The translations under genes were made by a program, and so were the position numbers. A stretch of DNA of 64,000 nt from GCA-2709075 sp038146865 (lineage in GTDB: Bacteria; Pseudomonadota; Alphaproteobacteria; MPNO01; UBA2964): positions 806,001-870,000 of the forward strand of contig JAYQSL010000007.1 in the NCBI GenBank assembly GCA_038146865.1, read 5' to 3'. This document shows, in pieces, positions 26,009 through 35,186 of this stretch; position 1 is the stretch's first letter, and every line of letters starts with the position of its first letter. Below the pieces are notes generated by a model. It searched no databases. It was not told the DNA's origin and saw only the letters and a list, made by a program, of their open reading frames with translations.

Positions 26009-26766
26009 CTGGGTGTAAACAAAAAATCTCTGCCCTTGTGGTTGTCCACAACGAAGAAAAAAGACTGAGTTCCTGTCTTGATACGTTAAGCTTTGCGGAT
26101 GAACTGGTAATTGTTCTGGATAAATGTACGGACCGATCTCGCGAGATAGCATCGAAATATACAGAGCAATTGATTGAGGGGAAGTGGGACCTTGAAGGTG
26201 ATCGAAGAAATCTTGGAATAGATTCTTGCAGCGGGCCTTGGGTGCTGGAAGTCGATGCGGATGAGCGTATTCCTGGAGAATTGGCCGCGGAGATTAGAGA
26301 GATAGTCAATACCTCCGACGCGGATCGGCACGACATTTCGGTGGATAATTACGTGGGCAACCGGCTTGTCCGGTACGGGTGGGGAGCTTCATTCGGGCGC
26401 GGGGCGCATACAGCTCTATTTAGAAAAGGTGCGAAGGTGTGGGGTTCAGAGAGAGTTCATCCGAAGCTTACGTTTGATGGGATGAAAGGAGATCTTTTAA
26501 AAAATAGGATCGAACATGATGTGGCAGAGAATATTTCAAGTTTAATTCATAAGCTCGATAGTTATTCCTCTGCGCATGCGGCAGACCTTCGGGATAAAGG
26601 GGATATTGGAAGTTTTGGACACAACCTCCGCCGAATATTCTCACGTTTCTATAAATGTTATTTTGCAAGAAAAGGTTATAGAGAGGGTGCTTGGGGTTTT
26701 CTCATCGCTTTGTTTGCGGGGTTGTACCCGATACTTTCTTATCTCAAAGCGAAACTCGAGGACTAA
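26002..26766 (+). CDS. Glycosyltransferase family 2 (WaaE/KdtX-like)
   Basis: A 254-residue GT2 enzyme similar to LPS core beta-1,4-glucosyltransferases (WaaE/KdtX/LgtF group). It starts KISALVVVHNEEKRLSSCLDTL, has the CTDRSREIA segment and the DxD-like block LEVDADERIP, and ends with a hydrophobic stretch (AWGFLIALFAGLYPILSYL) that may touch the membrane. The start is GTG, at 26002 (AAGGG six bases upstream) or 26005, overlapping the stop of the GT9 gene, so the two are coupled. Acceptor unknown, most likely the LPS inner core. Confidence 0.9.
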   Translation: MVTGCKQKISALVVVHNEEKRLSSCLDTLSFADELVIVLDKCTDRSREIASKYTEQLIEGKWDLEGDRRNLGIDSCSGPWVLEVDADERIPGELAAEIREIVNTSDADRHDISVDNYVGNRLVRYGWGASFGRGAHTALFRKGAKVWGSERVHPKLTFDGMKGDLLKNRIEHDVAENISSLIHKLDSYSSAHAADLRDKGDIGSFGHNLRRIFSRFYKCYFARKGYREGAWGFLIALFAGLYPILSYLKAKLED

Positions 26767-26768
26767 TA

Positions 26769-27809
26769 ATGGTTCTGATAGTGATGGCGGATGACGGGAT
26801 CCCTTTTGATGGCGATACCCCCCATAACGGTCCACTTGGTGGCGCCGAAAGCGCGTTTGTAAGTCTTGCGGAGGCGTTTGCAAAGAGAGGTCATGAGGTT
26901 CTTGCTTACACAAAGGTTACGCGATCGAGGAACGTGAGAGGGGTTTCTTGGCGCCCGATTCAAGAAGGAATTATTGATAAGGCATCGCTTTATATCGCAA
27001 ATCGAGGTGATAAATTACTCAAATTGGTACCAGGGGCAGACCAACGGATTTTTTGGATTCACAATCCTGCAGACTACCTTTTAAAATGGCGGTACCTATC
27101 AAAATTATTTGTTACTAGACCTATAATTGTTTTTTCTGGAGCATTTCACGCTCAATCTTGTCCAAAATGGGTTCCGTTGGGTGGACGAAAGATAATTCCC
27201 TACGGGATTTCGAAAACGTTTACTGGCGTCAGACGAAAAGGGATTGCGCCTCCGACCGCCATATTTACTTCAAATGTTCTTCGTGGCTTGGACTGGCTGC
27301 TTGAGCTTTGGGTGGACCGTATCCAACCGCAAGTAGAAGGCGCTCAATTACATATTTACTCGGGGCCAGCCACTTATGGTTCCTTTGGAGAAGCACGGGC
27401 CAATGCAATGAATGCAATTTTAGAAAAGGCTAAATCGTTGAATTTAAGTGGGGTGAAGGTGCTCAGGCCAGTACCAAAAAAGGAGTTAGCTGATGTCTAT
27501 GCCAACGCCCGCGTGATGCTATATGGAGGAGACATTGGGGAGACCTTTTGCCTGGCCCTTGGTGAATCCCAGGCTTCTGGGGTTCCCTCTGTGGTAAAAG
27601 ATATAGGATGTGTCTCGGAGAGGATAATTCCCGAAGAGACGGGTTATGTTGCCAGGGACGACACAGATTTCGTTGAGAAAGCAGTGACCCTATTGAGGGA
27701 TGATACGCAATGGGCCGCATTTAGCGATAGGGCAGTGGAAATGCAGAGAGGCTGGACTTGGAATGAAGCAGCCGAGGCATTTGAAAGTCTATTGCCGAGT
27801 ATAAATTGA
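26769..27809 (+). CDS. Glycosyltransferase family 4/1
   Basis: A 346-residue GT-B glycosyltransferase. The N-terminus carries the loop GPLGGAESAFVSLAEAFAKRGHEV, and the C-terminal donor site reads GGDIGETFCLALGESQASGVPSV with the two glutamates of the EX7E motif of group 1 transferases. The ATG at 26769 is 2 bases after the GT2 stop and has GAGGA six bases upstream. An earlier in-frame start at 26691 lies inside the GT2 gene and is not needed. It is the third transferase of the block. Donor and acceptor unknown. Confidence 0.9.
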   Translation: MVLIVMADDGIPFDGDTPHNGPLGGAESAFVSLAEAFAKRGHEVLAYTKVTRSRNVRGVSWRPIQEGIIDKASLYIANRGDKLLKLVPGADQRIFWIHNPADYLLKWRYLSKLFVTRPIIVFSGAFHAQSCPKWVPLGGRKIIPYGISKTFTGVRRKGIAPPTAIFTSNVLRGLDWLLELWVDRIQPQVEGAQLHIYSGPATYGSFGEARANAMNAILEKAKSLNLSGVKVLRPVPKKELADVYANARVMLYGGDIGETFCLALGESQASGVPSVVKDIGCVSERIIPEETGYVARDDTDFVEKAVTLLRDDTQWAAFSDRAVEMQRGWTWNEAAEAFESLLPSIN

Positions 27810-27989
27810 CATATATTTGGATCATTGGAGGAACCTGCAAAGTTTGAAAATGTCAAATGAAAGTGGATTTAAATCGCTGATCTTTATTCTCCAGCATCGG
27901 ACTAAGTAATTAATGAGGGTTAAAAAGATTGTTGTGGCGCGGGAAAACTTTCGGCGCGAAAAGTATTCTGTCTTTTGGGGGGCGCTGGG

Positions 27990-29759
27990 ATGTGCGGGAT
28001 TGCCGGATTAATGCTTCCCTCCGGTGCTCTGCCGGATAAAAAAACCCTTGATTGCATGTCAAGCTCTCTCGAGCATCGAGGTCCGGATGGTGGCGGCGAA
28101 TTTGTAGCGCCAGGCATCGGTTTGGTTCATCGTCGTTTATCGATAATTGATATCGAAAATGGTAACCAGCCGCTTTCGCATCCTCTTGGCCTTCATTTAG
28201 TGGCAAACGGTGAAATCTATAACTACATCGAACTAAGAGAGGAGTTTGCTGCGGAGGAATTTAAAACAAGGTCAGATTGTGAAATTCCTCTCCATTTATA
28301 TGCGCGTTTAGGTGAACATTTTGCCTCGCGTTTAAGAGGAATGTATTCGATCGCAATTTATGACGAGCGTAGCAGAACACTTGTGCTCTCCAGAGACCCT
28401 TTTGGCATTAAACCGCTTTATTATTGTGAGGGCTCATTTGGTTTTGCATTTGCATCAGAACCGAGGGCGTTTTTTGATGCTGCTTTAGTCGAACCGTCGC
28501 TCCAAATGGACGCCGCGAGAGAGCTATTTCAACTTCAATATTCGTCTGCTGCTGAAACTGCATTTGAAGGCGTATATCGCGTCTTCCCCGGGGAGACATT
28601 GATTATTCAGTCAGGAAAGATTTTAAGACGAGAAAGAATCCATGCATTACCTATAGGCGGCCCTGTTCCGATCTCAGTTGATGATGCACTTGCTAATGTG
28701 GAAACAGCCCTAAATGACAGCGTGATGGTTCATCAAAGAAGTGATGTGCCCTACGGGCTATTTTTATCGGGTGGAATAGACTCCTCGGCATTGCTCGCAC
28801 AGATGGCAAAGTCAAATCATGAGCCGATCAAATCATATACAATCGGATTTCCCGGGACCGGTGTGGCGGATGAGCGGGACCATGCTCGCAGTATCGCCGC
28901 AGCTTTTGGATCAGAACATGTTGAAATAGATTTTACCGAAAAGGATTTCTGGGACCTGTTACCGCAGGTTGTTGAAACGATTGATGACCCAATTGCAGAT
29001 TACGCGATCCTTCCGACCTATAAACTCGCCTCCGTGGCCTCTAGGGATGTCAAAGTTATCTTGAGTGGAGAGGGCGGGGATGAGCTGTTCGGGGGATACG
29101 GTCGCTATCGGTCTCTTGCAGCCCCGTGGCGGTTTTTTCGGAGGCCAGGTCGACTAAAAGGAGCCTTAAATGGCCTTGGAATTTTAAGGTCAGAGAATGA
29201 AAAGTGGAGAAAAGGACGGGAGCAAGCAATGGAAATGGCCAGAGCCGATGGTAGATCTTCGCTCCAAGCTGAGCAAGCCGCTGATTGTAACGACTGGCTG
29301 GCAAATGATCTGTTAATAAAACTCGATCGATGTCTTATGGCTCATGGTCTAGAGGGGCGCACACCTATGCTGGATCCAGTCGTGGCTAGCGCAGTTTTCA
29401 GATTTCCCGACAAGCTCAAAGTCAAAGGAAAATATGGAAAATGGATACTAAGGAAATGGTTGGATAATCAACTGCCCAACGCTGACGCTTTTGCGCGCAA
29501 GAAGGGGTTCACTGTACCAGTTGATGAGTGGATACGAGGGCATGCTGAAAAGTTAGGCCTACTAGTCTCGCAACAACCGATTATTACAGAACTTTTTCAT
29601 CCGGATGTTGTACGAAAAGTATTTTGTGCTCGAGATAAGCGATCAGGTTTTGCCGCTTGGATTTTGCTCTTCTTTGTGCTTTGGCACAAAGTACACATAG
29701 AAAGACAGGCGCTTTTTGGAAATGTTTTTGACGTGTTGGAATGTAGTTATAAAAACTAA
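27990..29759 (+). CDS. asnB: Asparagine synthase (glutamine-hydrolysing)-like amidotransferase
   Basis: A 589-residue AsnB-type enzyme: N-terminal glutaminase domain with Cys2 (MCGIAGLML) and C-terminal ATP pyrophosphatase domain with LFLSGGIDSSALL. Other family marks are LEHRGPDGGG, VHRRLSIID, DRDPFG-like RDPFGIKPLYY and the LSGEGGDELFGGYGRYR block. Start must be the ATG at 27990 so that the nucleophile cysteine follows Met; a TTG at 27975 is in frame but would bury it. Placement after three glycosyltransferases suggests it may amidate a uronic acid on a surface glycan, as WbpS-type enzymes do, rather than or as well as making asparagine. That role is inference. Confidence 0.9.
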   Translation: MCGIAGLMLPSGALPDKKTLDCMSSSLEHRGPDGGGEFVAPGIGLVHRRLSIIDIENGNQPLSHPLGLHLVANGEIYNYIELREEFAAEEFKTRSDCEIPLHLYARLGEHFASRLRGMYSIAIYDERSRTLVLSRDPFGIKPLYYCEGSFGFAFASEPRAFFDAALVEPSLQMDAARELFQLQYSSAAETAFEGVYRVFPGETLIIQSGKILRRERIHALPIGGPVPISVDDALANVETALNDSVMVHQRSDVPYGLFLSGGIDSSALLAQMAKSNHEPIKSYTIGFPGTGVADERDHARSIAAAFGSEHVEIDFTEKDFWDLLPQVVETIDDPIADYAILPTYKLASVASRDVKVILSGEGGDELFGGYGRYRSLAAPWRFFRRPGRLKGALNGLGILRSENEKWRKGREQAMEMARADGRSSLQAEQAADCNDWLANDLLIKLDRCLMAHGLEGRTPMLDPVVASAVFRFPDKLKVKGKYGKWILRKWLDNQLPNADAFARKKGFTVPVDEWIRGHAEKLGLLVSQQPIITELFHPDVVRKVFCARDKRSGFAAWILLFFVLWHKVHIERQALFGNVFDVLECSYKN

Positions 29760-29916
29760 TAGAAATTTACCCAAAGATTTTAGATGAAATTTTTATCATT
29801 TGAAGATTAAATAAAAATCAAAACAAAACTTGCTAGGTTAAATATTTAATAAAAACGACCTAGGAAGTATTTAAAAAATACGTCAGAAAAATCAGAGTTA
29901 TCGGAGGGATATAACT

Positions 29917-30444
29917 ATGAGTGGACTAGGGGAAATGTCTTTTGGCCACATTGGTATAAATGTGACCCGAATGGAGCCTATGGTTGAATTCTATACTGAA
30001 TTATTGGGATTCAAGATTACTGATAGGGGACATGGAGGCGGAGGAAAGGGACCTGAATTAGTTTTTCTCAGTCGTGATCCGGAAGAGCACCATCAGATTG
30101 TTTTAGCTTCAACCCGTCCTGCAGGAGTCCCGAGCACTATCAATCAAATATCATTTAGAGTTAAGGAATTCAGTATGGTGCGGGCAGCATATGATAAAGC
30201 TGTGGGTGCCGGAGTTGAAGGGATAGAGCCCGTTGATCATGGCAACGCCTTATCAGTGTACTTCCCTGACCCAGAAGGGAATAGAATTGAGGTATACATG
30301 TCACTTCCATGGTATGTGTCCCAGCCACATCGGGACCTTATTAATTTTGATTTGTCCGATGAAGAGGTTCTTGCCAATAACAAAGAAAAATGTTCGAGAG
30401 ACCCAAGCTTTTTGCCAATTGAAGAATGGAAAGCAAAATTTTAG
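29917..30444 (+). CDS. VOC family (glyoxalase/extradiol dioxygenase-like) protein
   Basis: A 175-residue one-module vicinal-oxygen-chelate protein. Likely metal ligands are His11 (FGHIGINV) and Glu125 (GNRIEVYM), with His58/His59 (EEHHQIVL) near the site. The position that is usually His at the start of the second half (LNHIAF-like) is Gln77 in TINQISF, so the metal set may differ from classical type I extradiol enzymes. The C-terminal tail of about 45 residues after the fold (LPWYVSQPHRDLINFDLSD) resembles catechol dioxygenase-like VOC proteins. GGAGGGATATAACT precedes the ATG. A clear terminator follows. Substrate unknown. Confidence 0.87.
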   Translation: MSGLGEMSFGHIGINVTRMEPMVEFYTELLGFKITDRGHGGGGKGPELVFLSRDPEEHHQIVLASTRPAGVPSTINQISFRVKEFSMVRAAYDKAVGAGVEGIEPVDHGNALSVYFPDPEGNRIEVYMSLPWYVSQPHRDLINFDLSDEEVLANNKEKCSRDPSFLPIEEWKAKF

Positions 30445-30474
30445 GCAGATTTGATTAAAGATAGAGCAAAACAT

Positions 30475-30966
30475 TCAAGAGGGGCCGAATAGGCCCCTTT
30501 TTTTGTGCCAGTCTTCGATACTCTCATCAGGATATTGGTCATATTTAGGGTCATTTTCAGGAATGTTTACCCAGGAGGCCTTGTAGTTCGTCATCGTGTG
30601 TCTTACCTCTGGGGGCGTCGGAAGAGGTGTGTCGACAGATGATGCAAACAAATAAACCCAGTGCCCATGTCGGCTGTTGTGGTTCCACATCATAGTTCCG
30701 CAGTGCTTGCAAAAATGTCGGCGGGAGTATCCGAGCCCGTCTTTTTCATAAACACCTCTGTCGTTGAGATTGGACCGATAGACGGATAAGTGTTCTTCGC
30801 CGGACACCTTGAGCGTTAGATTGTTAGCCATGATATTTACAGCGGAGCCGGAACCACCGGCTAACTTGCGGCATATTGAACAGTAACATTTTGAAAACGG
30901 ATAAGGCGTATCTGATTCGACACTGTATTTCACCCTGCCGCAATGACATGAACCCTCTAAAAGCAT
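30475..30966 (-). CDS. GFA family (glutathione-dependent formaldehyde-activating enzyme-like) protein
   Basis: A 163-residue zinc protein of the GFA/CENP-V family. Zinc cysteines are in GSCHCGRV (Cys7, Cys9), KCYCSICRK and FCKHCGTMMWN. Original Gfa enzymes speed S-hydroxymethylglutathione formation, but most family members have no known reaction. The last codons (GLFGPS and stop) are encoded inside the terminator hairpin of the convergent VOC gene. It begins about 250 bases upstream of recA in the opposite direction. Confidence 0.9.
   Translation of the reverse strand: MLLEGSCHCGRVKYSVESDTPYPFSKCYCSICRKLAGGSGSAVNIMANNLTLKVSGEEHLSVYRSNLNDRGVYEKDGLGYSRRHFCKHCGTMMWNHNSRHGHWVYLFASSVDTPLPTPPEVRHTMTNYKASWVNIPENDPKYDQYPDESIEDWHKKRGLFGPS
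30477..30504 (+). terminator. Rho-independent terminator after the VOC gene
   Basis: A perfect stem (AGGGGCC paired with GGCCCCT, extendable by A-T pairs at the base) with loop GAATA is followed by TTTTTTT on the plus strand. It ends the VOC transcript. The hairpin overlaps the last codons and stop of the opposing GFA gene. Confidence 0.92.
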
Positions 30967-31149
30967 CGAGTCGCGCTCCCACCAATTTAGAAAATAATTC
31001 CTAAACTTAGGTCAAATAGAAAGCAAAGAACATCCCATATCGTTGGGATGGAAGGAGGCAGGCCTTTGACCCTTTAAAATCCTCAATTAACGCAGATGCG
31101 TTTTTAGAAGAACCTCTCTGACAAAGAAAACATTTGTTATTGCAAAAAA

Positions 31150-31164
31150 GAACAAAACATGAAC
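31150..31164 (+). promoter_or_regulatory. LexA (SOS) box upstream of recA
   Basis: The sequence is GAAC, seven bases (AAAACAT), GAAC, an exact match to the direct-repeat LexA box known from Alphaproteobacteria. It lies 52 bases ahead of the recA ATG, where it could cover the promoter. It implies that recA is repressed by LexA and induced by DNA damage. lexA itself is not in this window. Confidence 0.85.
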
Positions 31165-31215
31165 ATAATCCTTCAATTGATCGAATCCCGTGGTTATGAA
31201 ATAAGGAGTTAGGAT

Positions 31216-32308
31216 ATGGCAGAACCTGCATTGAGACTTGTGGATAAGGGAATTATGGATAAATCCAAGGCATTAGACGCCGCGCTCCAACAGATAGAGA
31301 GGGCACACGGAAAAGGCTCCATTATGCGTTTGGGGGAGGGACAGGTTGTTGAAACAGAATCAGTTTCCACGGGCTCTCTAGGATTAGATATAGCCCTTGG
31401 TATTGGCGGCATTCCCAAGGGCCGAATTATAGAAGTATACGGCCCGGAAAGCTCCGGAAAAACCACTTTAGCTCTGCATTGCGTCGCGGAAGCACAAAAG
31501 AACGGGGGACAGTGCGCTTTTGTGGATGCGGAACATGCACTAGATCCGGTGTATGCCGGTAAACTTGGTGTGAATATTGATGACCTTCTTATTTCGCAAC
31601 CCGATGCGGGTGAACAGGCTTTGGAGATTACAGACACGTTAGTGCGGTCTGGGGCGGTAGACCTAATTGTTGTTGATAGTGTGGCGGCCTCTAGTTCCAA
31701 GAGCCGAGCTAGAAGGAGAGATGGGTGATACCCATGTTGGATTGCAAGCGAGGTTAATGAGCCAGGCGTTAAGAAAACTCACGGGGTCAATCGCGCGGAC
31801 AAATTGTACGATCATATTCATAAATCAAATCAGAATGAAGATTGGCGTGATGTTTGGAAACCCGGAGACGACAACAGGCGGTAATGCTCTAAAATTTTAT
31901 TCTTCGGTTCGGCTTGATATCCGCCGTATTGGTGCGATTAAGGATCGTGATGAAGTGGTTGGCAATCAGACAAGAGTGAAAGTAGTTAAAAACAAGGTGG
32001 CCCCCCCATTTAAAACGGTCGAATTTGACATCATGTATGGGGAAGGAATTTCCAAAATGGGTGAGTTAATTGACTTGGGTGTCAAGGCAGGAATAGTAGA
32101 AAAATCGGGTGCCTGGTTCTCATACGATAGTCAGCGGATAGGGCAGGGACGAGAAAACTCAAAACAGTTTCTTCGGGAGAATACACATATATCGGATGCA
32201 ATCGAATTGGGTATTCGTTCAAATGCGGGGCTTATAGCGGAGGCTGCTCTGATGGGAGACAATCTGGGTAATAATAACCCCTCCGATGAAGAAACTGACG
32301 AAGTCTAA
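31216..32308 (+). CDS. recA: Recombinase RecA (frame broken once)
   Basis: RecA, the strand-exchange and SOS coprotease ATPase, about 363 residues when repaired. Walker A is GPESSGKTT (from residue 76), then VDAEHALDPVYA. Next come VDSVAA on one side of the break and VPRAELEGEMGD on the other, followed by the DNA-binding loop with NQIRMKIGVMFGNPETTTGG. The frame shifts at about 31688-31689: GCGGCC-TCTAG needs one C fewer to read Ala-Ala-Leu-Val-Pro. All expected RecA residues are present across the two frames, with no inserted domain. The ATG at 31216 has AAGGAG nine bases upstream. A functional RecA cannot be read from the sequence as given, so a sequencing error is the likeliest cause. Confidence 0.9.
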
Positions 32309-32340
32309 AACATTTAGCCCTCAAAAAAATAATGCACATA

Positions 32341-32366
32341 TGGAGGATACCTTCCTGCATCCTCCA
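32341..32366 (+). terminator. Hairpin between recA and alaS, possible terminator
   Basis: An 8-base stem (TGGAGGAT paired with ATCCTCCA) with a 10-base loop starts 33 bases after the recA stop. The downstream run is only AATGTCTTTTC, so termination may be weak. It may separate recA from alaS. Confidence 0.5.
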
Positions 32367-32449
32367 ATGTCTTTTCTAGACACCTGCAAATTCGATCATT
32401 ATTAAAAAGAGAATATTTGATCGTTAATGTTCGAGAGTGCTGGGAATTT

Positions 32450-35092
32450 ATGACATTAAGTACAAATGATATTCGGACGGCGTTTCTGAATTACTTTAAA
32501 AAAAATCAACATGAAGTGATCAACTCGTCACCGTTGGTGCCCCAAAATGACCCGACACTTTTGTTCACAAATGCTGGAATGGTGCAGTTTAAAAATATTT
32601 TTACGGGATTAGAAAAACGTGACTATGTCCGAGCAACAACTTCACAGAAATGCGTTAGAGCGGGCGGGAAACACAATGATCTTGAAAATGTTGGCTACAC
32701 GGCGCGGCATCACACTTTTTTCGAAATGTTGGGGAATTTTTCCTTTGGAGATTACTTTAAAGATGTAGCAATAGAGCTCGCCTGGGAGTTGATCACCAAA
32801 GAGTTCCAAATACCTCAAAGTAAGCTTCTTGTTACAGTGTTTCATGAAGATGACGACGCTTACAACCTTTGGAAAAAGATCGCGGGATTGGGCGATAGCA
32901 GTATCATTCGGATTTCTTCCTCCGATAATTTTTGGTCTATGGGTGATACAGGGCCATGTGGTCCATGCTCTGAAATTTTTTATGATCACGGCGATAAATA
33001 TCAGGGAGGTCCTCCAGGTTCTCCAGAAGAAGATGGAGATCGTTTTATTGAAATTTGGAATTTGGTCTTTATGCAGTACAACCAAATTTCGGTTGATCAT
33101 CGAGAGGCACTTCCCCGCCCGTCGATTGATACAGGGATGGGCTTGGAGCGTATCTCTGCCATAATGCAGGGTGTTCACGACAATTACGACACTGATACCC
33201 TCCGAGTTTTGGTAGAGGCGTCAGCGGATATAGCGAATGTAGATTTGAACGGCGAACACCACAATTCTAATCGGGTGATCGCAGATCATATCAGATCTTC
33301 CGCCTTCTTGATTGCTGATGGGGTATTACCTTCAAATGAGGGTAGAGGATATGTTCTAAGACGTATTATGAGGAGAGCAATGCGTCACGCTCATATTATG
33401 GGTTGTCGAGACGCAATCCTACATAAGCTTATTCCTGTTCTGGTGAACCAGATGGGGTCGGCTTACCCTGAGCTCAGGAGAGCGGAGACCCTGATACAGG
33501 AGACATTAGAGCTCGAGGAAAATCGGTTTAAGCAAATGCTAGATCGGGGGCTTAGCTTATTGAGGGATGAAACAGATAAGCTAGGCGATGGCGAGGCCTT
33601 GGCCGGCGATATAGCATTTCGATTGTATGACACATACGGATTCCCGGTAGATCTGACCCAGGACGTGTTGAGGGGACAGGGTCGGGGTGTCGACCTAACG
33701 GGCTTCAACCGGGCTATGGAAAAGCAAAAAGCTGATGCACGGAAGGCCTGGGTTGGATCAGGTGAAAATGTCGAGGATACTCTGTGGTTTAAACTCCGCG
33801 AAGATATCGGATCAACCGAATTCTTAGGTTACGGCTTGGAACAAGCCGATGGGCAAGTGGTTGCCATTATATTAGGCGGAGAGGCGGTTAATACTGCCGA
33901 GGCTGATGACGAAGTTTTAATTTTAACGAATCAAACCCCTTTTTATGGGGAGTCTGGTGGCCAACAGGGTGACGCCGGGATTTTATCCAACGACCGCGTT
34001 GAAATAAAAATTGTTGATACACAAAAGGAACTTGGTGACCTTCATGTTCATGTTGGAAGGATAACTCAAGGCTGTGTATCAGTTGGTGAAACTGTTTTAA
34101 TGACTGTAGATCCAGAACGCAGGTCAGGTCTCAGGTCGCACCATTCTGCGACGCATCTGCTTCATGCGGCATTGCGACGAAATTTAGGTGAGCATATAAC
34201 CCAAAAAGGATCGTTAGTTTCGCCGGATCGGCTGAGGTTTGACATTAGCCATCCGAAAGCGATTACGGTCGATGAGATCAATAAGGTTTCAAAAGAAGTT
34301 AATCAACAGGTACGCAACAATAGCGCCGTGACGACGCGAGTTATGACACCCAGTGAAGCCAATGATTTAGGTGCGATGGCTTTGTTTGGGGAAAAATACG
34401 GAGATGAGGTTCGCGTTGTTGCGATGGGAGAGGGGGCAAAGCCTTTTTCATTAGAGTTGTGTGGAGGAACCCATGTATCTCGCACCGGTGATATAGGTTT
34501 TTTCAAGGTTGTCTCTGAAGGAGCAGTAGCTTCTGGCGTTCGAAGAATAGAAGCGGTCACCGGCCCTTCAGCTTTCGAATGGATGGAAAATAATGAGATA
34601 ACTCTGAACGCGGCCGCTCGAGTGTTAAATGTACCGATTAATCAGTTAGTAGATCGGGTTAGTTCATTAATTGAAGAACGTCGAGATTTAGAAGTGGAGT
34701 TAACCAATTTGCGTCGGCGTTTGGCAATGGGTGGGGACGGGAAGACTGACGATCATGGTATCGAAAAAATCGGCTCCATTTCTTTTTTATCTAAAACTCT
34801 CACAGATACCCCAGCTAAAGAGTTGAAGTCATTTGTGGATACCTTCAAACAAAAAATAGGGTCTGGGGTAATTGTTATTTGCGGGGTATTTGATGGCAAG
34901 GCGTCATTAGTAGTGGGTGTTACAGAGGACCTAACAGAGAAATTTAATGCGGTTGATTTGGTCCGTTTGGGATCTCCCCTTATTGGTGGAAAGGGGGGAG
35001 GGGGTAGGCCAGATATGGCACAAGCCGGTGGTCCCGACGTAGAAAAGGTCGAGGATGCTATTGCCTCAATACGACAGGCTCTAGAATCGTAG
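32450..35092 (+). CDS. alaS: Alanine-tRNA ligase
   Basis: An 880-residue AlaRS with all domains. The class II catalytic core has FTNAGMVQFKNIFTG, CVRAGGKHNDLENVG and GNFSFGDYFK. The editing domain has HHSATHLLHAALRR and ELCGGTHV, which together supply the zinc and editing site residues. The C-terminal C-Ala domain ends GGGGRPDMAQAGG. I choose the ATG at 32450 (GGGA five bases upstream) because the protein family starts with an S/T-x-x-x-IR-xxFL segment (STNDIRTAFL); a GTG- or ATG-like start at 32417 adds residues without family support. It attaches alanine to tRNA-Ala in the cytoplasm. recA upstream is a common neighbour in Alphaproteobacteria. Confidence 0.97.
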   Translation: MTLSTNDIRTAFLNYFKKNQHEVINSSPLVPQNDPTLLFTNAGMVQFKNIFTGLEKRDYVRATTSQKCVRAGGKHNDLENVGYTARHHTFFEMLGNFSFGDYFKDVAIELAWELITKEFQIPQSKLLVTVFHEDDDAYNLWKKIAGLGDSSIIRISSSDNFWSMGDTGPCGPCSEIFYDHGDKYQGGPPGSPEEDGDRFIEIWNLVFMQYNQISVDHREALPRPSIDTGMGLERISAIMQGVHDNYDTDTLRVLVEASADIANVDLNGEHHNSNRVIADHIRSSAFLIADGVLPSNEGRGYVLRRIMRRAMRHAHIMGCRDAILHKLIPVLVNQMGSAYPELRRAETLIQETLELEENRFKQMLDRGLSLLRDETDKLGDGEALAGDIAFRLYDTYGFPVDLTQDVLRGQGRGVDLTGFNRAMEKQKADARKAWVGSGENVEDTLWFKLREDIGSTEFLGYGLEQADGQVVAIILGGEAVNTAEADDEVLILTNQTPFYGESGGQQGDAGILSNDRVEIKIVDTQKELGDLHVHVGRITQGCVSVGETVLMTVDPERRSGLRSHHSATHLLHAALRRNLGEHITQKGSLVSPDRLRFDISHPKAITVDEINKVSKEVNQQVRNNSAVTTRVMTPSEANDLGAMALFGEKYGDEVRVVAMGEGAKPFSLELCGGTHVSRTGDIGFFKVVSEGAVASGVRRIEAVTGPSAFEWMENNEITLNAAARVLNVPINQLVDRVSSLIEERRDLEVELTNLRRRLAMGGDGKTDDHGIEKIGSISFLSKTLTDTPAKELKSFVDTFKQKIGSGVIVICGVFDGKASLVVGVTEDLTEKFNAVDLVRLGSPLIGGKGGGGRPDMAQAGGPDVEKVEDAIASIRQALES

Positions 35093-35186
35093 GCGCACGG
35101 GCTCTTTACATAGCGTCTTCGCCGAGGCATACAACCGCTAAACGTGGCATTTGTAACTACCAAAGTCTGTATCGAGGGAAATTCTT

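Noticed and set aside
31175..31195. tRNA T-arm-like sequence (ATCGAATCCCG)
   Set aside because: No matching acceptor stem or anticodon arm was found around it.
31650..31740. Programmed ribosomal frameshift in recA
   Set aside because: No slippery heptamer or downstream structure is obvious, recA is not known to use one, and eight similar breaks exist elsewhere in the window.
31216..32308. RecA intein or group I intron at the break
   Set aside because: No extra sequence separates the two halves; only a one-base shift is present.
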